A stretch of 64,000 nt of DNA from Absidia repens. Its lineage: Eukaryota > Mucoromycota > Mucoromycetes > Mucorales > Cunninghamellaceae. This document shows positions 36,323-48,709 of this stretch, one piece after another. The notes under the pieces are model-generated. The model ran no database searches, was not told the origin of the DNA, and was given only the letters and a program-made list of their open reading frames with translations. The stretch is taken from contig MCGE01000001.1 in assembly GCA_002105175.1 (NCBI GenBank), forward strand, positions 3,720,001-3,784,000, written 5' to 3'. Made by a program: the position numbers and the translations under genes. The first letter of the stretch is position 1. Every line of letters begins with the position of its first letter.

Positions 36323-37903
36323 CTATTGCTTGTGATCTGACTTGGGTTCGTTTGATGACCCAGTTTCTTGGTGTTTGGAATGTTTATCTACAAAAAAAAA
36401 AAAAAAAAAAAAAGGAGTGAGTACGTAAAGAGAAAAAAGAATTGACGCTATTTGAACTCTGATGTTTACCTTTTTGCTGTTGTCCATCTTTCAACAAATC
36501 ACTGTCATCCACACCATAATAATCAATATCATCGTCGTCTTCACCATTAATTAAATATGCCGAAGATTGGGTTTTCTTTTCCTGGTTGGTCGTCGTGGTG
36601 GCGGTCGTATCAGGTGTGGTGAAAGTAACGGCTTCGCCTAATGTCCCGCCCCCCAATCATACTACAAGTCAGTATCAGGTAGTCAAAATACACCCTACAA
36701 ACACATTTTTACCTTCTTCTACATCTATTCCTTTATTCCCTTGGTCTAATGGAAGTGGTTTTTGTTGTTGTTGCATGGCAGCTCTTTGTTGTCGTTCAGC
36801 AGCTAGCGAAAAAAAAAAAAAAAAAAAAGTTAGTTGTTGTTGGCAGGCGCGGGAGGGTTGATTAGAATATATCTCTTTTTGTTTTATTTTTGTTTCTTTT
36901 ACCTAACCGCTCCAATTGAGCATCCTCCATAGCAAGTCTTCTGGCAAAGGCAGCATCATCTTCCATTTGCCGATCATCTGTGGTGGTAGTAGAGGTAGTC
37001 CTTGGCGGTGTCTGATCTGAAGAAGAAATCCTTAATCCCTGCATATCATTGGATAACCCGCCTTGCTGTTGTTGTTGTTGTTGTCGTTGTTGTTGTTGCT
37101 GAGAGTAATAATTTCCGTTATTGGCATCGTTGTTACTTGGGCCTTGTTCCATGAAAGAGTTATAAAATCCCATGATCTTTTTCTTGGCAGCTAAAGTGTC
37201 CAAAGCAAGATAGAAAAAAAAAGAGAGTGAGAAATCGCTATCAGTGGTCATCTATCTTCCTTTTACTGTGGTGATGGAGTGCCTTTTTTTTTTACCATTT
37301 CCTGCTTCAATCACACGTTCCTTGATCACCGGTAGTTCCTCTATTCCAAAAAAAAAAAAACACACACATCAAATATGAGTATTAGAGATTTTCCACACTA
37401 AAAAAAAAAGGCCGATAAGAAAGTGTCTTACCTTGAAACCCACTAAACACAGATTCGTTCTGCTGCTGTTGTTGCTGCTGAAGTCTTTGTTGTTGCTGAT
37501 CATATTCATTGGCTAACTGTCTTGCCAAAAGCGCATCATCCTTTTCCTGTTGTTCCATAGCATATCTATCATCATTCGCCGTCAAGTTGTTGTTGTTGTT
37601 GTTGGAGTTATTGTCGTCGTTAGTGGGGTTAGAAGCTTGATAGTCGGGATCAGACATGCCCAATAAGATATCAAAGGAAGCATTGACATTCCCACGTTGA
37701 CTTTCAAGGATAGCTTCAATGACTTCACGTTCAACAGAAGGGAAGGCTTCTTGCAAGGTCAAGATAGATTCTTCATGAGGCGATTTGGGAGGTGGTGCTG
37801 GTGTTGATGCTGGTGGAGTGGTGGCCACGCTTTCTTGGGATTTTTTATTGGTATCATCTTCATTCGAAGTATTGGACTTGAGAGACGTTGATTCAGCCAT
37901 CAT
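36323..37903 (-). CDS. CUE-domain ubiquitin-binding protein (CUE5-like), 375 aa
   Basis: Six exons: 37903-37432, 37340-37296, 37190-36903, 36802-36713, 36637-36470 and 36387-36323, all sharing the same phase. A CUE domain lies at residues 43-86 (ESILTLQEAFPSVEREVIEAIL..NVNASFDILLGM), with the AFP and LL motifs that contact ubiquitin. The rest is disordered with Asn and Gln runs, plus two similar Gln-rich segments (DDALLARQLANEYD and DDAAFARRLAMEDAQ). This is the layout of yeast Cue5, an adaptor linking ubiquitinated aggregates to autophagy; orthology is inferred from layout only. Two adjacent ATGs (37903, 37900) could start the protein. It is divergent from the GH125 gene, 483 bp away. Confidence 0.82.
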
Positions 37904-38386
37904 GGAGACAGTGTTTATTTTAATCGTGTGAGTGAGTGAAGTTAGCAAGAAAAAAGAAGAAGAGAGTGAGAAACAGAACTACCAGAGTAAGCTTGGCAAT
38001 TCATTCATAACGCCGCCAGGATGGCGGAGTTGGAACATGATCGACGGGAGTCGTGGAAAAGCGCACTAATGGCCTTTTTGACTGGCCTGAAAAGGCAGCA
38101 TGACGTTACCTATGCTCAAGTTGAGGATGATACAGCATATACAACCACAATATATAAATTAAAAAAAATCACTACTCAAATTAGTGTAATCATTTCTTGA
38201 CGACTTTTATTATTACATCCTGCAGGACATGGTTGGCATTCACCCAGAAGGAAAAGGGGGGTGGTAACGGACAGACAGTGACCTAGCGGTAGTTCAATTG
38301 AAAAAAAAGATACAGAGAATTTTAATTCGCTTTTCTTTCTATTTTTTTTTTTTTTTCTTTTACTGTGGGTCCTTCTATTCCTAAAT
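37904..38386. promoter_or_regulatory. Divergent promoter region CUE protein / GH125
   Basis: 483 bp between outward-facing starts. A T/C tract (38341-38361) precedes the GH125 start, and CCGCCAGGATGGCGG, an imperfect inverted repeat, lies at 38013-38027. No coding sequence. Confidence 0.45.
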
Positions 38387-40406
38387 ATGCCCATTCCAAA
38401 TAGCATCAGTAGTAGATCATCCTCGTCATTTCTCCAATGGGCCAACATGCAAACGACACGCTTAGTGGTGTTAATGTTTCTCCTGGGTGTTATGGTGCTT
38501 GTCAATATCTACTTTTTTTATACCATTATCATACCATCATTCTCCAAAGTGCAGCCTGATCCATCGAGGCCCCCTCTTCCCTCATCGCCACCCTATACCC
38601 CTTACCCTTCACCGCCTCCTTATTATGGTATTCCCGACCAACGAGTCCCTGTGGCGCAACGGAAATTCAAAAGCCAGGCCATAGATGATTTTATTACTCT
38701 CAAAGCAACCACCATGACCGACAAAGATCTTGTGACTCTATTATCGAATTGTTTCCCAAATACATTGGATACCACCATTGATTGGTATGATATTGCCTAT
38801 CCTCACACTTTTTTGATCACAGGTGACAGTAAGTTTTTCTGTGTAGGATGTCATTGGGTTGCTAGGGGAATTCTGGATGTTACGCAAAAACACCTTCTCA
38901 CACACACACACATATATATTCTCTTTTAAATAGTTCCAGCCATGTGGATTCGGGATTCTACCAATCAAATTCTTCCCTACATGCCGTTTGCAACACAAGA
39001 CAGTCGACTCCAAGCCTTGATTTTGGGTGTGATCAAAACGCAAGCGGAGTATCTTTATTATGACCCTTATGCCAATGCCTTTTTACGCCCATGGTATGCT
39101 ACGAAGGCTGCTCATACCGACTCTACCCCACCATTGGTAGGTCGACTCAGGGATAGAGTTGTTCCTCAATATGACGCCCGTTATGTATGGGAATCAAAAG
39201 TAAGTAAACTTTTACTCCTTACCCACAAAAAAAAAAAAAAAAAAAAGCTCATCCTCTCCATCTTCTTTCCGGATAGTATGAACTGGATTCTTTGGGACAT
39301 TTTTTCCAACTGGCTAATAGCTACATGGCGACTACGGGTGATATGGAAAGTGTATTGGGAAATAAAAGGTGGATCCAGGCGGTACGACGGATCTTCCAAG
39401 TAATTCATGATCAGCAAAAGGGTACCTGGCAAATGGCGGCACAACATGCAAAGACACATAGTAATCATCCAAATCAGTCCAAGAACAAAATACAATTCCC
39501 CTTCTTCAACAATGACTCAACTACAGCCACATCCTTGAATGCACCATTGCCTTTACCTTTGGAACAAGGATATCGATTTACAAGGATGACCGACCGACCC
39601 ACCGAAACTCTGGGCGCCGATGGACTAGGAGGTATTGGACAAGCATGTGGACTGGTCCGCAGCGCGTTCCGACCAAGTGATGATGCTACCACGTTTCCAT
39701 ACCTGGTAAACCTCCCCCTCCCCCTCCTTCTCCCTTTCTGTCCTTCCTTCTAATCTTTTTTTTTTTTTGAAATATGTAGATTCCTGCCAATGCACAATTA
39801 TCAGTCCAACTCAAACAACTAGCACAACATATCCGTCTTATGGGAACGTCAGAGCGGGCACTCGTGGACATTGCAACGGAAGCACAGATGCTAGGCGATG
39901 CGATCCATCAAGCGATCTACCGACACGGGGTGGTGAACCATGGTGTGTATGGCGACATTTTTGCATACGAAGTGGATTGTTATGGCTCGGTCCTTTTGAT
40001 GGATGACGCCAATACCCCCTCATTGTTAGCCTTACCCTTGTTGGGTTTTGTCGAACGCTCAGATCCCATGTATCAACGCACACGTGCCTTTCTTTTATCA
40101 CCCGCTAATCCATGGTTCTTCAAGGGCAAATTTGGTCAAGGGATTGGTGGTCCTCATACGGGTCATGCGATGATTTGGCCTATCAGTTTGCTTGTTCAAA
40201 TCCAAACGTCTACCGACCCCGATGAAGTGCGTGCGCTTTTGGATGTTCTCAAACGTCTCGCTGCCAATGCTACCAATGGCTGGATGGTTGAATCTTTCCA
40301 TATGGATCACCCGGATATCTTTACCCGTCCTTGGTTTAGTTGGGCGAATGGTCTACTGGGTGCCACCTTGGCTGATGTCGATGCTAGATTCCCTCACTTG
40401 CTGTAG
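38387..40406 (+). CDS. GH125 exo-alpha-1,6-mannosidase, type II membrane protein, 587 aa
   Basis: Four exons: 38387-38828, 38934-39199, 39277-39705 and 39780-40406. A signal-anchor spans about residues 24-47 (VVLMFLLGVMVLVNIYFFYTI), followed by a Pro-rich stem and then a complete GH125 (alpha/alpha)6-barrel: TTIDWYDIAYPHTFLITGDIPAMWIRDSTNQILPY, GYRFTRMTDRPTETLG, FAYEVDCYGS, NPWFFKG, GQGIGGPHTGHAMIWP and NGWMVESFHMDHPD..RPWFSWAN. Family members are metal-independent exo-acting alpha-1,6-mannosidases; fungal ones are predicted Golgi or wall-associated enzymes acting on N-glycan outer chains. With the GT15 gene 6 kb away the window holds one enzyme to add and one to remove mannose, but nothing suggests co-regulation. 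Confidence 0.93.
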
Positions 40407-40938
40407 TATCATAGGCTAATAAAAATCCCTCTTCCCCACTCCCCTCACCACACACCCAATATTTTTGTAGTGATATTAGATTCCGTTCCTTTTCCCAAAA
40501 CATATTTTTTTGTAGTTAGTACTGAAATATATATATATATAACTATTATTTATTTATTTATTTATTTATTTATATGAATAAAGCATTTTGATTTTTTTTG
40601 GACAGTAAATGTGTTGTCTTTGGGATTATCGAAAAATGAATTTATGGTATGGATATTTGTCCATGGGTTCAAAAAAAAAAAAGAATCTGCGCGCTTCATT
40701 AGGTGGTTTTGTGTCTGATTGATAATGAGAACTCTATTTGTTAAATCATTCAAACAACAACAATAACAATAAGATGGAGAGAGAGAGGGAGAGTAGATAA
40801 GTATGTTTTATTTCGATATCAAATGATAAAAAATAGATAGCAGAAAATGGTATAGAATGACTATAAAATAAAAGCAAGATACAACAAAATGACTAAGCTA
40901 AGGGTGAGAGAGGGGGGGCGAAGGCAGAGACTAGACTA
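40407..40938. other. Intergenic spacer between convergent genes
   Basis: 3' ends of GH125 and METTL16. A (TTTA)n tract lies at about 40549-40573 beside TATATA; AATAAA near 40578 is a possible GH125 signal. Nothing else is seen. Confidence 0.6.
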
Positions 40939-41430
40939 TTACGACTTTTGGAAAGCACTACCGCTGTAGATTCCAGCTTCTTGTTCCATGCGTTTCTTGA
41001 TATGGTTCCAAAAACTTTCAAACATGGAGCGATCATCGCCCTGAAGCCAACTTGTTCGAAGCACACAAGACGAAGGCACCGACGACGAGGTCAGCAAAGC
41101 GCATTCCATTGACAACGTAGCGATGGCGGAGGAAGCGTCCTGTTGTTGCTGCGCGGCATGCCCATGATCATCGTTCTCTTGTTTTTGTCGTTTTCGTAGC
41201 CGTCGTGCCGCTCTTGACCAAGTGTTGTGTTTGGGCGAGATATGGATAGCATAGACAGCTTCAGGTTTATCACAAAGCGTGGTGGCTGGTAGAGGGATAT
41301 CCAAGTCGGCTAAAATGGCTTGAAGATGTGGTTTGGCTTGATCGGCGGACATGGGTAAACGTACAATGAATTGAGATTTCGGTCGATACGTTTCTAAACT
41401 GTTGGATTTCACCTAACAAGGACCGAATTG

Positions 41431-41465
<35 letters not shown>

Positions 41466-42679
41466 TTTTTAACTTTGGAGCAGAGTCCTCCTAACAATAA
41501 GACGAAGAAAAACTTACCACGCGCTTTGAAGTAAATGACCAAGCAATCCCCCAGCGTTTGGTTTTTCCCTGACAGAATTCGGTAACAACATAGTTCGTAA
41601 TCTATTTCAAAAAAAAAAAAAAAACACACACACAGTGAGTTCTTCCTGCCTCTCCACATTCATCTTTTCTTTTCGGGAGGGTTAATTTTACCTTGTTCTG
41701 TTTCAGCACTTGCACTACGGGTCGTATGGTACGTTTTAACCCAATCATACAAGTATACCATCGAATCCGATCTTTATGACGCACACTTTCGAGAATCATG
41801 CGTTTAATGAAGCCATATTCGCCATCTACAGTGATCATTTCAAAAGGGGTACCAGTACAGATCTAATAAAGAGTGATGAATTATATAAATAGCGTCAAAA
41901 AAAAAAAAAAAAGAAGTCGGGAATCATATGTCACTAATTACCGCAGATGGTTCCAGTTCCTTGCTTTCATAACCTTCCTGGACCTCTTGTTCCGATGCAT
42001 AAAATGGCGGATTACACATACAAAAGTCATACGACATGTCTGTCGGTGTAAGAAGAGGAGGCGGGAAAATACGTAAAGCGTCTTGAGTAAGCACAAGTGA
42101 GACCCGATCTTGCAATCCATTCTGATCTACATTCCTCTGTGCATAGTCTAGCGATTCCTTGTCCAGTTCTAATCAAATCCATTCAGTACAATAAAAATTT
42201 GAAATTTCATCAATCAGTAAGTCAGTAGCGTCAGGTCAACCAGCCAGTAAGTGAGGTCTTTTCTTACCTGTGCCAAAAAATCGCCAATGCCGATTGGTTT
42301 GACAGCCCAATAGTGGATAAATACAAGAGGCACCTACACCACTACACAAAAAGAAACAGAGAGAGATGGAGAGAAAAAAGTGAGTAAACTAACTGCCTGC
42401 ATGAGTCAAACAAAAAAAAAAAAAAAAAAAAAAACTCACATGTCAATGCCTACTACTTCGGTCTTGTTTGTGGGTTCTTTCGAGATTGGTTCTTGTTGCG
42501 TTTCCGCTAATAAATCTTCGATCCAAAGAATATAGTTGAGTCGATTCGGGATAGGTGGACAAAGTCGATCCAAAGGTAGGGTCACTGTCAGGTCAAAATC
42601 GCGTTTCAATAAACAGCACGTCAATTCACTGTAATAAAGAGGACATGAGTGAGAATAATGAAGAAAGGTAGAGGCTACC

Positions 42680-42711
<32 letters not shown>

Positions 42712-42989
42712 TTACCGGAGGGCTTCAGGATTTTTGAAGTCAATATAAGGTCGACCATCGTCACCTTTATAAACACTATAACAAATAAAGAGGATTTAGC
42801 TTTCCTTCATAAAGTCGTGTACTCCACTTACAATGGCCGAAAGGATTCATATTGTTGAGCCAGTGCTTCAAAATCCGGTGGATTGTCTTTGTAAAGGTTT
42901 CGAGGATGCATCTCGCCTACTGACTCGGTATCGGGTTCTGCATCCAATGTACTTCCTTGATCATCAAAGAAATACTGCCGTTTCCCCAT
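40939..42989 (-). CDS. mettl16: METTL16-type RNA N6-adenosine methyltransferase, 478 aa
   Basis: Eight exons: 42989-42832, 42775-42716, 42628-42440, 42341-42268, 42168-41942, 41862-41692, 41601-41518 and 41412-40939. Landmarks in order: [37 protein letters not shown], the SAM-binding [16 protein letters not shown] (about 132-147, across an intron), the catalytic NPPF at 213-216, and [10 protein letters not shown] with W-YTCMIGL. This set is specific for the METTL16/YbiN class that methylates A43 of U6 snRNA in a UACAGAGAA context and structured RNAs. The vertebrate C-terminal VCR region is not recognisable; instead the last 150 residues include a basic RRLRKRQKQ patch and a Gln run. In fungi this activity (Mtl16 in fission yeast) tunes 5' splice site choice, which fits an intron-rich genome. 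Confidence 0.93.
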
Positions 42990-43329
42990 GATAGTTGTTG
43001 GTGTTATACTGAAAGAAAAAAAAAAAAAAAAGACAAAAGCATATATTTGGAAAATGGCGGTGTTTGAATAAAATCAACATTTTTTATTGTGGGCAAAGAA
43101 TAAATAAAATTAAAAGAGACATTTTTTTGGGCATGTTTTGAGGCATTTTTTTCAAAGTGTGTGTAAGTATAAATGTGTGTGTGTGCATGTGTGAAGTGCT
43201 TGTAACAATAAAGAGATTATCATAAGTTTTTTTTTATGTTTTTCATAGAGTTGTTGAAGTGAAGGGAGATAAAGGGAGACTAGATAAAAGCTAAGTAAAG
43301 ATGATAAAAAATGGGAGTGGGGGTGACAT
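42990..43329. other. Intergenic spacer METTL16 / beta-tubulin
   Basis: 340 bp holding the METTL16 promoter and the tubulin 3' region; TG-rich stretch near 43157-43193 and AATAAA-like signals on the minus strand. No gene is seen. Confidence 0.55.
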
Positions 43330-45190
43330 CTACTCTTCCATATGTTCTTCCTCCAAATCATCGGCTTCGTCAAGGTATTCTTCATCAACGTATTCTTCGT
43401 CAGCAGTAGCTTCTTGATATTGTTGATATTCTGATACAAGATCTTGCATGTTGCTTTCGCTTTCAGTGAATTCCATTTCTATATAATGTACAAAATAAAA
43501 ATTGAGTCCCTGTCATCCCAAGCACATCAAAAAAAAAAAAAAAAAAAAAAAATAGGTACTTACCGTCCATGCCTTCGGAAGTGAACCAATGCAAGAACGC
43601 CTTACGTCTGAACATAGCAGTAAATTGTTCGTTGACGCGCTTGAAGAGATCTTGAATAGCAGTGGTGTTACCAATGAAGGTACCAGACATTTTGAGACCA
43701 ACGGGGGAATATCACACAAGGAGGTCTTGACACTGTTGGGGATCCATTCGACAAAGTAAGAAGAGTTCTTTTGTTGTACGGCAAGCATTTGGTTTTCAAC
43801 TTCCTTTGTGGAGAGACGACCACGGAAGATAGTAGCGGCAGTGAGGTAACGACCATGACGAGGATCGGAAGCAGCCATCATGTTACGGGCATCAAACATT
43901 TGGGCGGTCAATTCAGGACGCTGAGGTTACGGTATTGTTGGGAGCCGAAAGCAGTCAAAGGAGCAACACCGACCATGAAGAAATGAAGACGAGGGAAGGG
44001 CACCATGTTGACACAAAGCTTACGCATATCCGAGTTGAGCTGACCGGGGAAACGGAGAGACGTGGAAACACCAGACATGACAGCAGACACCAATTGATTC
44101 AGATCACCATAGTTAGGGTTGGTCAACTTGAGGGTTCGGAAACAAATATCGTAAAGAGCTTCGTTATCAATACAGAAAGTAGCATCACAGTTTTCGACGA
44201 GTTGATGTACGGATAACACAGCATTGTAAGGTTCGACCACGGTATCAGATACCTTGGGGGAAGGCACTACAGAGTATGTTGACAAAATACGATCAGGATA
44301 TTCTTCACGGATCTTGCTAAGGAGTAAAGAACCAAGCCCAGAACCAGTGCCACCTCCAAGAGAGTGAGCCAATTGGAAACCTTGTAAACAATCCGTGTTT
44401 TCTGCTTCCTTGCGAATCACATCCATAATAGATTCCACCAATTCAGCACCTTCGGTGTAATAGCCCTGTCATCAACAAAAGGTCAGACCATCTTTTTTAA
44501 GGAAAAAGTAAAAAGAGAATAAAACTTTCTTTACCTTAGCCCAGGAGTTACCTGCACCAGATTGAGCATGGATAAAGTTATCAGGACGGAAAATTTTGCC
44601 ATAAGGGCTTGCACGAATAGCATCCATAGTAGCAGGTTCAAGATCCACAAGTACAGCTCTATAAAAGATGTCAGTATTTAGATGTCACAGTTAAATTTTC
44701 CATTCATCGTTTTCTCTGTATGTAGTACCTTGGGACATATTTGCCTTGGAAGCCTTCATTGTAGAACACATTGATACGTTCCAATTGGAGATCATCTTGA
44801 CCAACATAGTTGCCATTGGCATCAAGACCATGTTCTTGAGAGATGGTTTCCCAAAACTTTTGACCAATCTAAAAAGAAAAGAAGAAAAGAAGAAAAAACG
44901 AGATCAGTTTCAGGGTCACCAGCACGTGTTTATCTCCTTTTTATACAAGATGATAAGATGACAAACAAGATGTAGTTGGGTTTTTGTTTTGTTTTTTTTT
45001 TGTATCATAAACGTACTTGATTACCGCACTGACCTAATCAATAATAATAAAAAACAAAAACGTCAGTATAAATAAAACAAATAAAAAGAATAAAAAATGT
45101 ATATGATATATGAATGAACAAAAGAGAGGGCTTTTTTATATAATTTGTGTTTGGAGGCTTACCAGCTTGAACGTGAATGATTTCTCTCAT
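43330..45190 (-). CDS. tub2: Beta-tubulin, with two one-base frame breaks in exon 5
   Basis: Six exons: 45190-45163, 45033-45017, 44868-44729, 44658-44535, 44465-43564 and 43478-43330. The protein starts [17 protein letters not shown] (the MREI autoregulation tetrapeptide is present), contains the GTP signature [45 protein letters not shown] and an acidic C-terminal tail (DLEEEHMEE), about 453 aa once intact. Exon 2 is only 17 nt. Two single bases are missing relative to the invariant sequence: one at the GG of 43916-43917 (before the [10 protein letters not shown] segment) and one in the G5 run 43703-43707 (between CDIPP and VGLKMSG). Each lies in a short homopolymer and the two restore each other only if both are fixed; otherwise the gene is perfect, so assembly error is the probable explanation. 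Exons and splice sites are otherwise standard. Confidence 0.95.
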
Positions 45191-45555
45191 GATGTTCTAT
45201 AGAATATAAGAAATAAACGATTAGTATAATATAATGCTTTGTATTTATATGAAAACATACTTGTTAATAAATGGAGTGTAAAAAAGATGATGAGATGAAA
45301 GAAAAGAGGTAAGGGAAAAAAGAAAAAAAAAAGGGTAAAAAAAAATATATATAAATAAAGAGGGAACGTGTCCAAAAAAAAAAAAAGGTGCAAGGTGAAA
45401 AAGACAGCCGAACTTTTTCGCGAATTGAGTCCCCGACGTGTCGCGCCTGCCAATCTTTCCAATCATCAACGACTTTATACAAGTCTTCCTACTATTTGAT
45501 ACTGTGGACAACATATAGTGCTAGGTGACCTCTACTCTACAACCCCGTATTATGT

Positions 45556-45828
45556 ATGTTATCAGTAGGTAAGGGGAACTTGTTTTTAGCTGAAGAGGTA
45601 TTCTGTAGTGAAGGAAATAGGTATGATTCTGTTGAAATAATGGAAATTACTATTGATTGGTTCAGGGACATATTCAGTGCTACTGGGATTACAATGGAAG
45701 GGTATGAGGTAGTAGCGCAATATTGGCTCCAGGCACTGGATGACGATCAAAGTAAACATTGGGAAAATGGAAAATTAGCTCATGAGGACATATGTGATTA
45801 CACTCATTTTACTACATTAATAGGATGA
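45556..45828 (+). CDS. Possible small hypothetical protein, 90 aa
   Basis: An ATG-to-stop frame with a balanced, acidic composition, unusual among the lysine/phenylalanine-rich spurious frames of this genome (for example IDWFRDIFSATGITMEGYE). No domain, signal peptide or homologue is recognised. It lies 366 bp upstream of the beta-tubulin start on the opposite strand, within DNA that should also be tubulin promoter. It could be a young or decayed gene or chance. Confidence 0.25.
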   Translation: MLSVGKGNLFLAEEVFCSEGNRYDSVEIMEITIDWFRDIFSATGITMEGYEVVAQYWLQALDDDQSKHWENGKLAHEDICDYTHFTTLIG

Positions 45829-46886
45829 TGGTACCTGGTTCTGATACTGGCATTGGCGTTAGCATTAGCATGAATATAATATTTCATTCGTTAGCACTCT
45901 TCATATACATAATGATCAGACGCACTCTCCTTCATTTTTAAAATTGTCTCTAGAAAATAAAAGTAGTGTCTTTGAATAATATATAATTGTTTTATGCATT
46001 CGCTGATTGGCTATGTAGTATGTTTTACCTGATTTAGATTGACGATAAACATCGTAGTTGCATGATGCTGATATTAGGCCAATAAAGAAACTGACCTCTT
46101 TTTTTATTGTATCCCTTTATTGTATCGCTCTCTCTATTGGAACATTCTTTTTAAAAGGCTCTCTTATTCTTCCTCAAAATGGAATTCCTTATAATTCGCT
46201 TTATCGCTCCGCCTGAAAAGGTCCAAAAACTTATTTAATTCCTCTCTCCCCTTTTCCTTCCACCTCCTCTGTCAACCTCACAACCGCATGAAACTTCTGT
46301 TTCAAAATAAATCATTTTATCTTTTTAATACTCCATCTAATCATTTCAGGCCAAAGTTTTCCTTCTCAAAAAAAAAAAAAAAAACTATGCCTTCTGAGTC
46401 GTATATTCTCATCTCATTCAACGTTGTTTAATATCAAAAGTAAGGCTCTCTTTACTGTATGTACTAGATGCACTACCCCTTCTTACTTATTTTTTAAGGG
46501 GTGAAAGGGGTCCTTCCTGGGTAGAAAATACTAATCATCCTTATGCCTGCCCGGCTTCTGCCCAGTACTCCACAAAAACCAAATCAAAAGACATCTTTAT
46601 CCCGTCCAGTCCCCGCTTTACTTTAAAGTTTACTGATTTGTACATTTTTAGGACTCAAAAAAAAAGGACGCTTTTGTTCCACCTGATCATTGATTCTTAT
46701 CAATAAAAATAAAACCTTTTATCATTGGCGAGAAGAAGAAGAAAAAATTATTTACCAGTCGTGAGTGAATGATCGCTCCTATGATATTATATCATCATGA
46801 TTAGGATCAAAGGATGGATGTTTTCTGCCATTAAAAAGATCTGTCATCAAGAAAGGGATTGGAGGGATTGGGCAACACCCCATCCT

Positions 46887-46893
46887 TGACTAA
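46887..46893 (+). promoter_or_regulatory. AP-1/Yap1-like site TGACTAA upstream of peroxiredoxin
   Basis: TGACTAA lies about 225 bp before the peroxiredoxin start, close to a CCAAT box (GGCCAATAAG near 46934). Yap1-type bZIP factors bind such sites to induce antioxidant genes in fungi; use here is inference, and a 7-mer can occur by chance. Confidence 0.35.
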
Positions 46894-47118
46894 GCGATTC
46901 AAACGCCGTGGAACAGTGTAGAAAATTGGACTTGGCCAATAAGCAATGTCGAAGAAAAAGGGCAGAGGGGAGATTACTGTAACACGATTTGTCTACTTCA
47001 ATTCCCGCTTTTTTTTTTTTTTTGGTCTTATTTATTTGAAATTTTAGGCACCTATTTTTTTTTTCCTTCTTCTTTATTTTTCTTATACATCTCTTTCGCT
47101 CTCTCTTTATAATTCAAA

Positions 47119-47706
47119 ATGGTTGCTCAAGTTCAAAAGCCTGCTCCTGCCTTCACTGCTCCTGCTGTTGTTGATGGTGACTTTAAGGACATCTCCTTGT
47201 CTGACTACAAGGGCAAGTACGTTGTTCTTTTCTGGTACCCCATGGATTTCACCTTTGTGTGCCCCACCGAAATCTTGGCCTTCTCTGAACGCGTCAAGGA
47301 ATTCGAAGCTTTGGACTGTGCTGTTGTCGGTGCTTCTTGTGATAGCGAATTCTCTCACTTGGCCTGGATCAACACTCCTCGTAAGCAAGGTGGTCTTGGT
47401 GAAATGAACATTCCTTTGTTGGCTGATAAGACCAAGTCTATTGCTAAGGATTATGGTGTCCTTTTGGAAGATGCTGGTGTCACTCTCCGTGGTCTCTTCA
47501 TCATTGACCCCAAGGGTACCGTCCGCCAAATCACTATCAACGACTTGCCTGTTGGTCGCTCTGTCGATGAAGTCCTCCGTCTCGTCGAAGCCTTCAAGTT
47601 CACTGACGAACATGGTGAAGTGTGCCCCGCCGGCTGGAACAAGGGTGATAAGACTATCAAGCCCAGTGTCAAGGACTCCAAGGAATACTTCAACGCTGCC
47701 AATTAG
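47119..47706 (+). CDS. tsa1: Typical 2-Cys peroxiredoxin (TSA1-like), 195 aa
   Basis: A single uninterrupted exon, in contrast to most of its neighbours. The peroxidatic cysteine is Cys48 in DFTFVCPTE, with Arg in the active site later in the chain, and the resolving cysteine is Cys169 in [12 protein letters not shown] at 91-94 and YF at 190-191 are the two motifs that make eukaryotic 2-Cys peroxiredoxins prone to overoxidation and hence able to signal peroxide. It reduces hydrogen peroxide with thioredoxin in the cytosol. Codon choice is strongly biased (TTG, GTC, AAG, GGT), matching a very abundant protein, and creates a long but meaningless frame on the opposite strand. AATAAA near 47805 is the likely poly(A) signal. 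Confidence 0.98.
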   Translation: MVAQVQKPAPAFTAPAVVDGDFKDISLSDYKGKYVVLFWYPMDFTFVCPTEILAFSERVKEFEALDCAVVGASCDSEFSHLAWINTPRKQGGLGEMNIPLLADKTKSIAKDYGVLLEDAGVTLRGLFIIDPKGTVRQITINDLPVGRSVDEVLRLVEAFKFTDEHGEVCPAGWNKGDKTIKPSVKDSKEYFNAAN

Positions 47707-48709
47707 AAAAGGATCACGGATTAGCTTTTTATTATTATTATTATAGTTGTTAGTATTAGATTAGTTAAAAGATATACACTCCCCCTCCTCTTTATATTAT
47801 TGTAAATAAATAAAAACAAACTGTTGTTACATTTTTATATTTAGTATGTGTATATTATGACATGGCGATTGTTTGACTTTGGGGAGCGGGAAAAAAGGTA
47901 ACTATCATAAGGACAAGTAGTATTTATTTTATGAGTATTTGAATGATGGTTTTATTATTTTAGTATTTAGTCACGATCAACGGATGACAGATGATGACAG
48001 GTGAACATCATGATACTTGTTTGTCGCCTGATCATAGTAGTTTGATATGATGGAAGATGCAAAAATTTAATAGTTAGTCTGATATCGTTACACTTGGGAT
48101 TGAATTCATATGATATTGCAACACTTACTTACCAATTGGTGGTTACAATCGCTTGAACGGTGCTTTATATCCTTTTGAATGACCGCTGACAAAGAAATTG
48201 TGCCTTTTTTTCATTTTTTTGTGTATTGTCGTCCAACGCTTTGTCGCGATGCCATATACCCTATTTAATTGCAATTATAGAGCCTTCTCTGCTTCTCTTT
48301 ATAAATGCTTATAGATTTGTTGTATGATATATGTAGAATAGTATTTTATTGACTGTTCTTTAAATAAACTTCATTTTTGACCAAATTTTTTGTTGACCAT
48401 ATATATGATATTTTTATTAATGTGATGAATATTACTTTGGTATTAGCACAATCCAAGCATTCTGCGAAATAATTGTATGTTTTTACCATACTGTTATTAC
48501 GGGCTTTCTTTTTGAAAATATACTGTTTCAATATGATAGATCCATGCATTCAACTAAGACTTACGTCGAACATAGCGGTGATTAAACAAAATAGTATGCA
48601 ATGATAGAATAAAACAAAAATGATATCATAAGAAATAGACACAGTAAGAAGGCTATAATACAAAGGTATGATATAAGTAGGGTTTTTAAACGGTTTTTTT
48701 TTTTTTTTT

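Larger units (their letters stand above)
45191..47118. other. Long intergenic region between tubulin and peroxiredoxin
   Basis: Promoter DNA of two divergent, probably highly expressed genes. One possible small reading frame lies at 45556-45828 (listed separately). A run of 20 A lies at 46369-46384, and pyrimidine tracts fill 47010-47108. No other gene is seen. Confidence 0.6.

Noticed and set aside
47107..47613. Long open frame opposite the peroxiredoxin
   Set aside because: Antisense shadow caused by codon bias; the sense protein is unambiguous.
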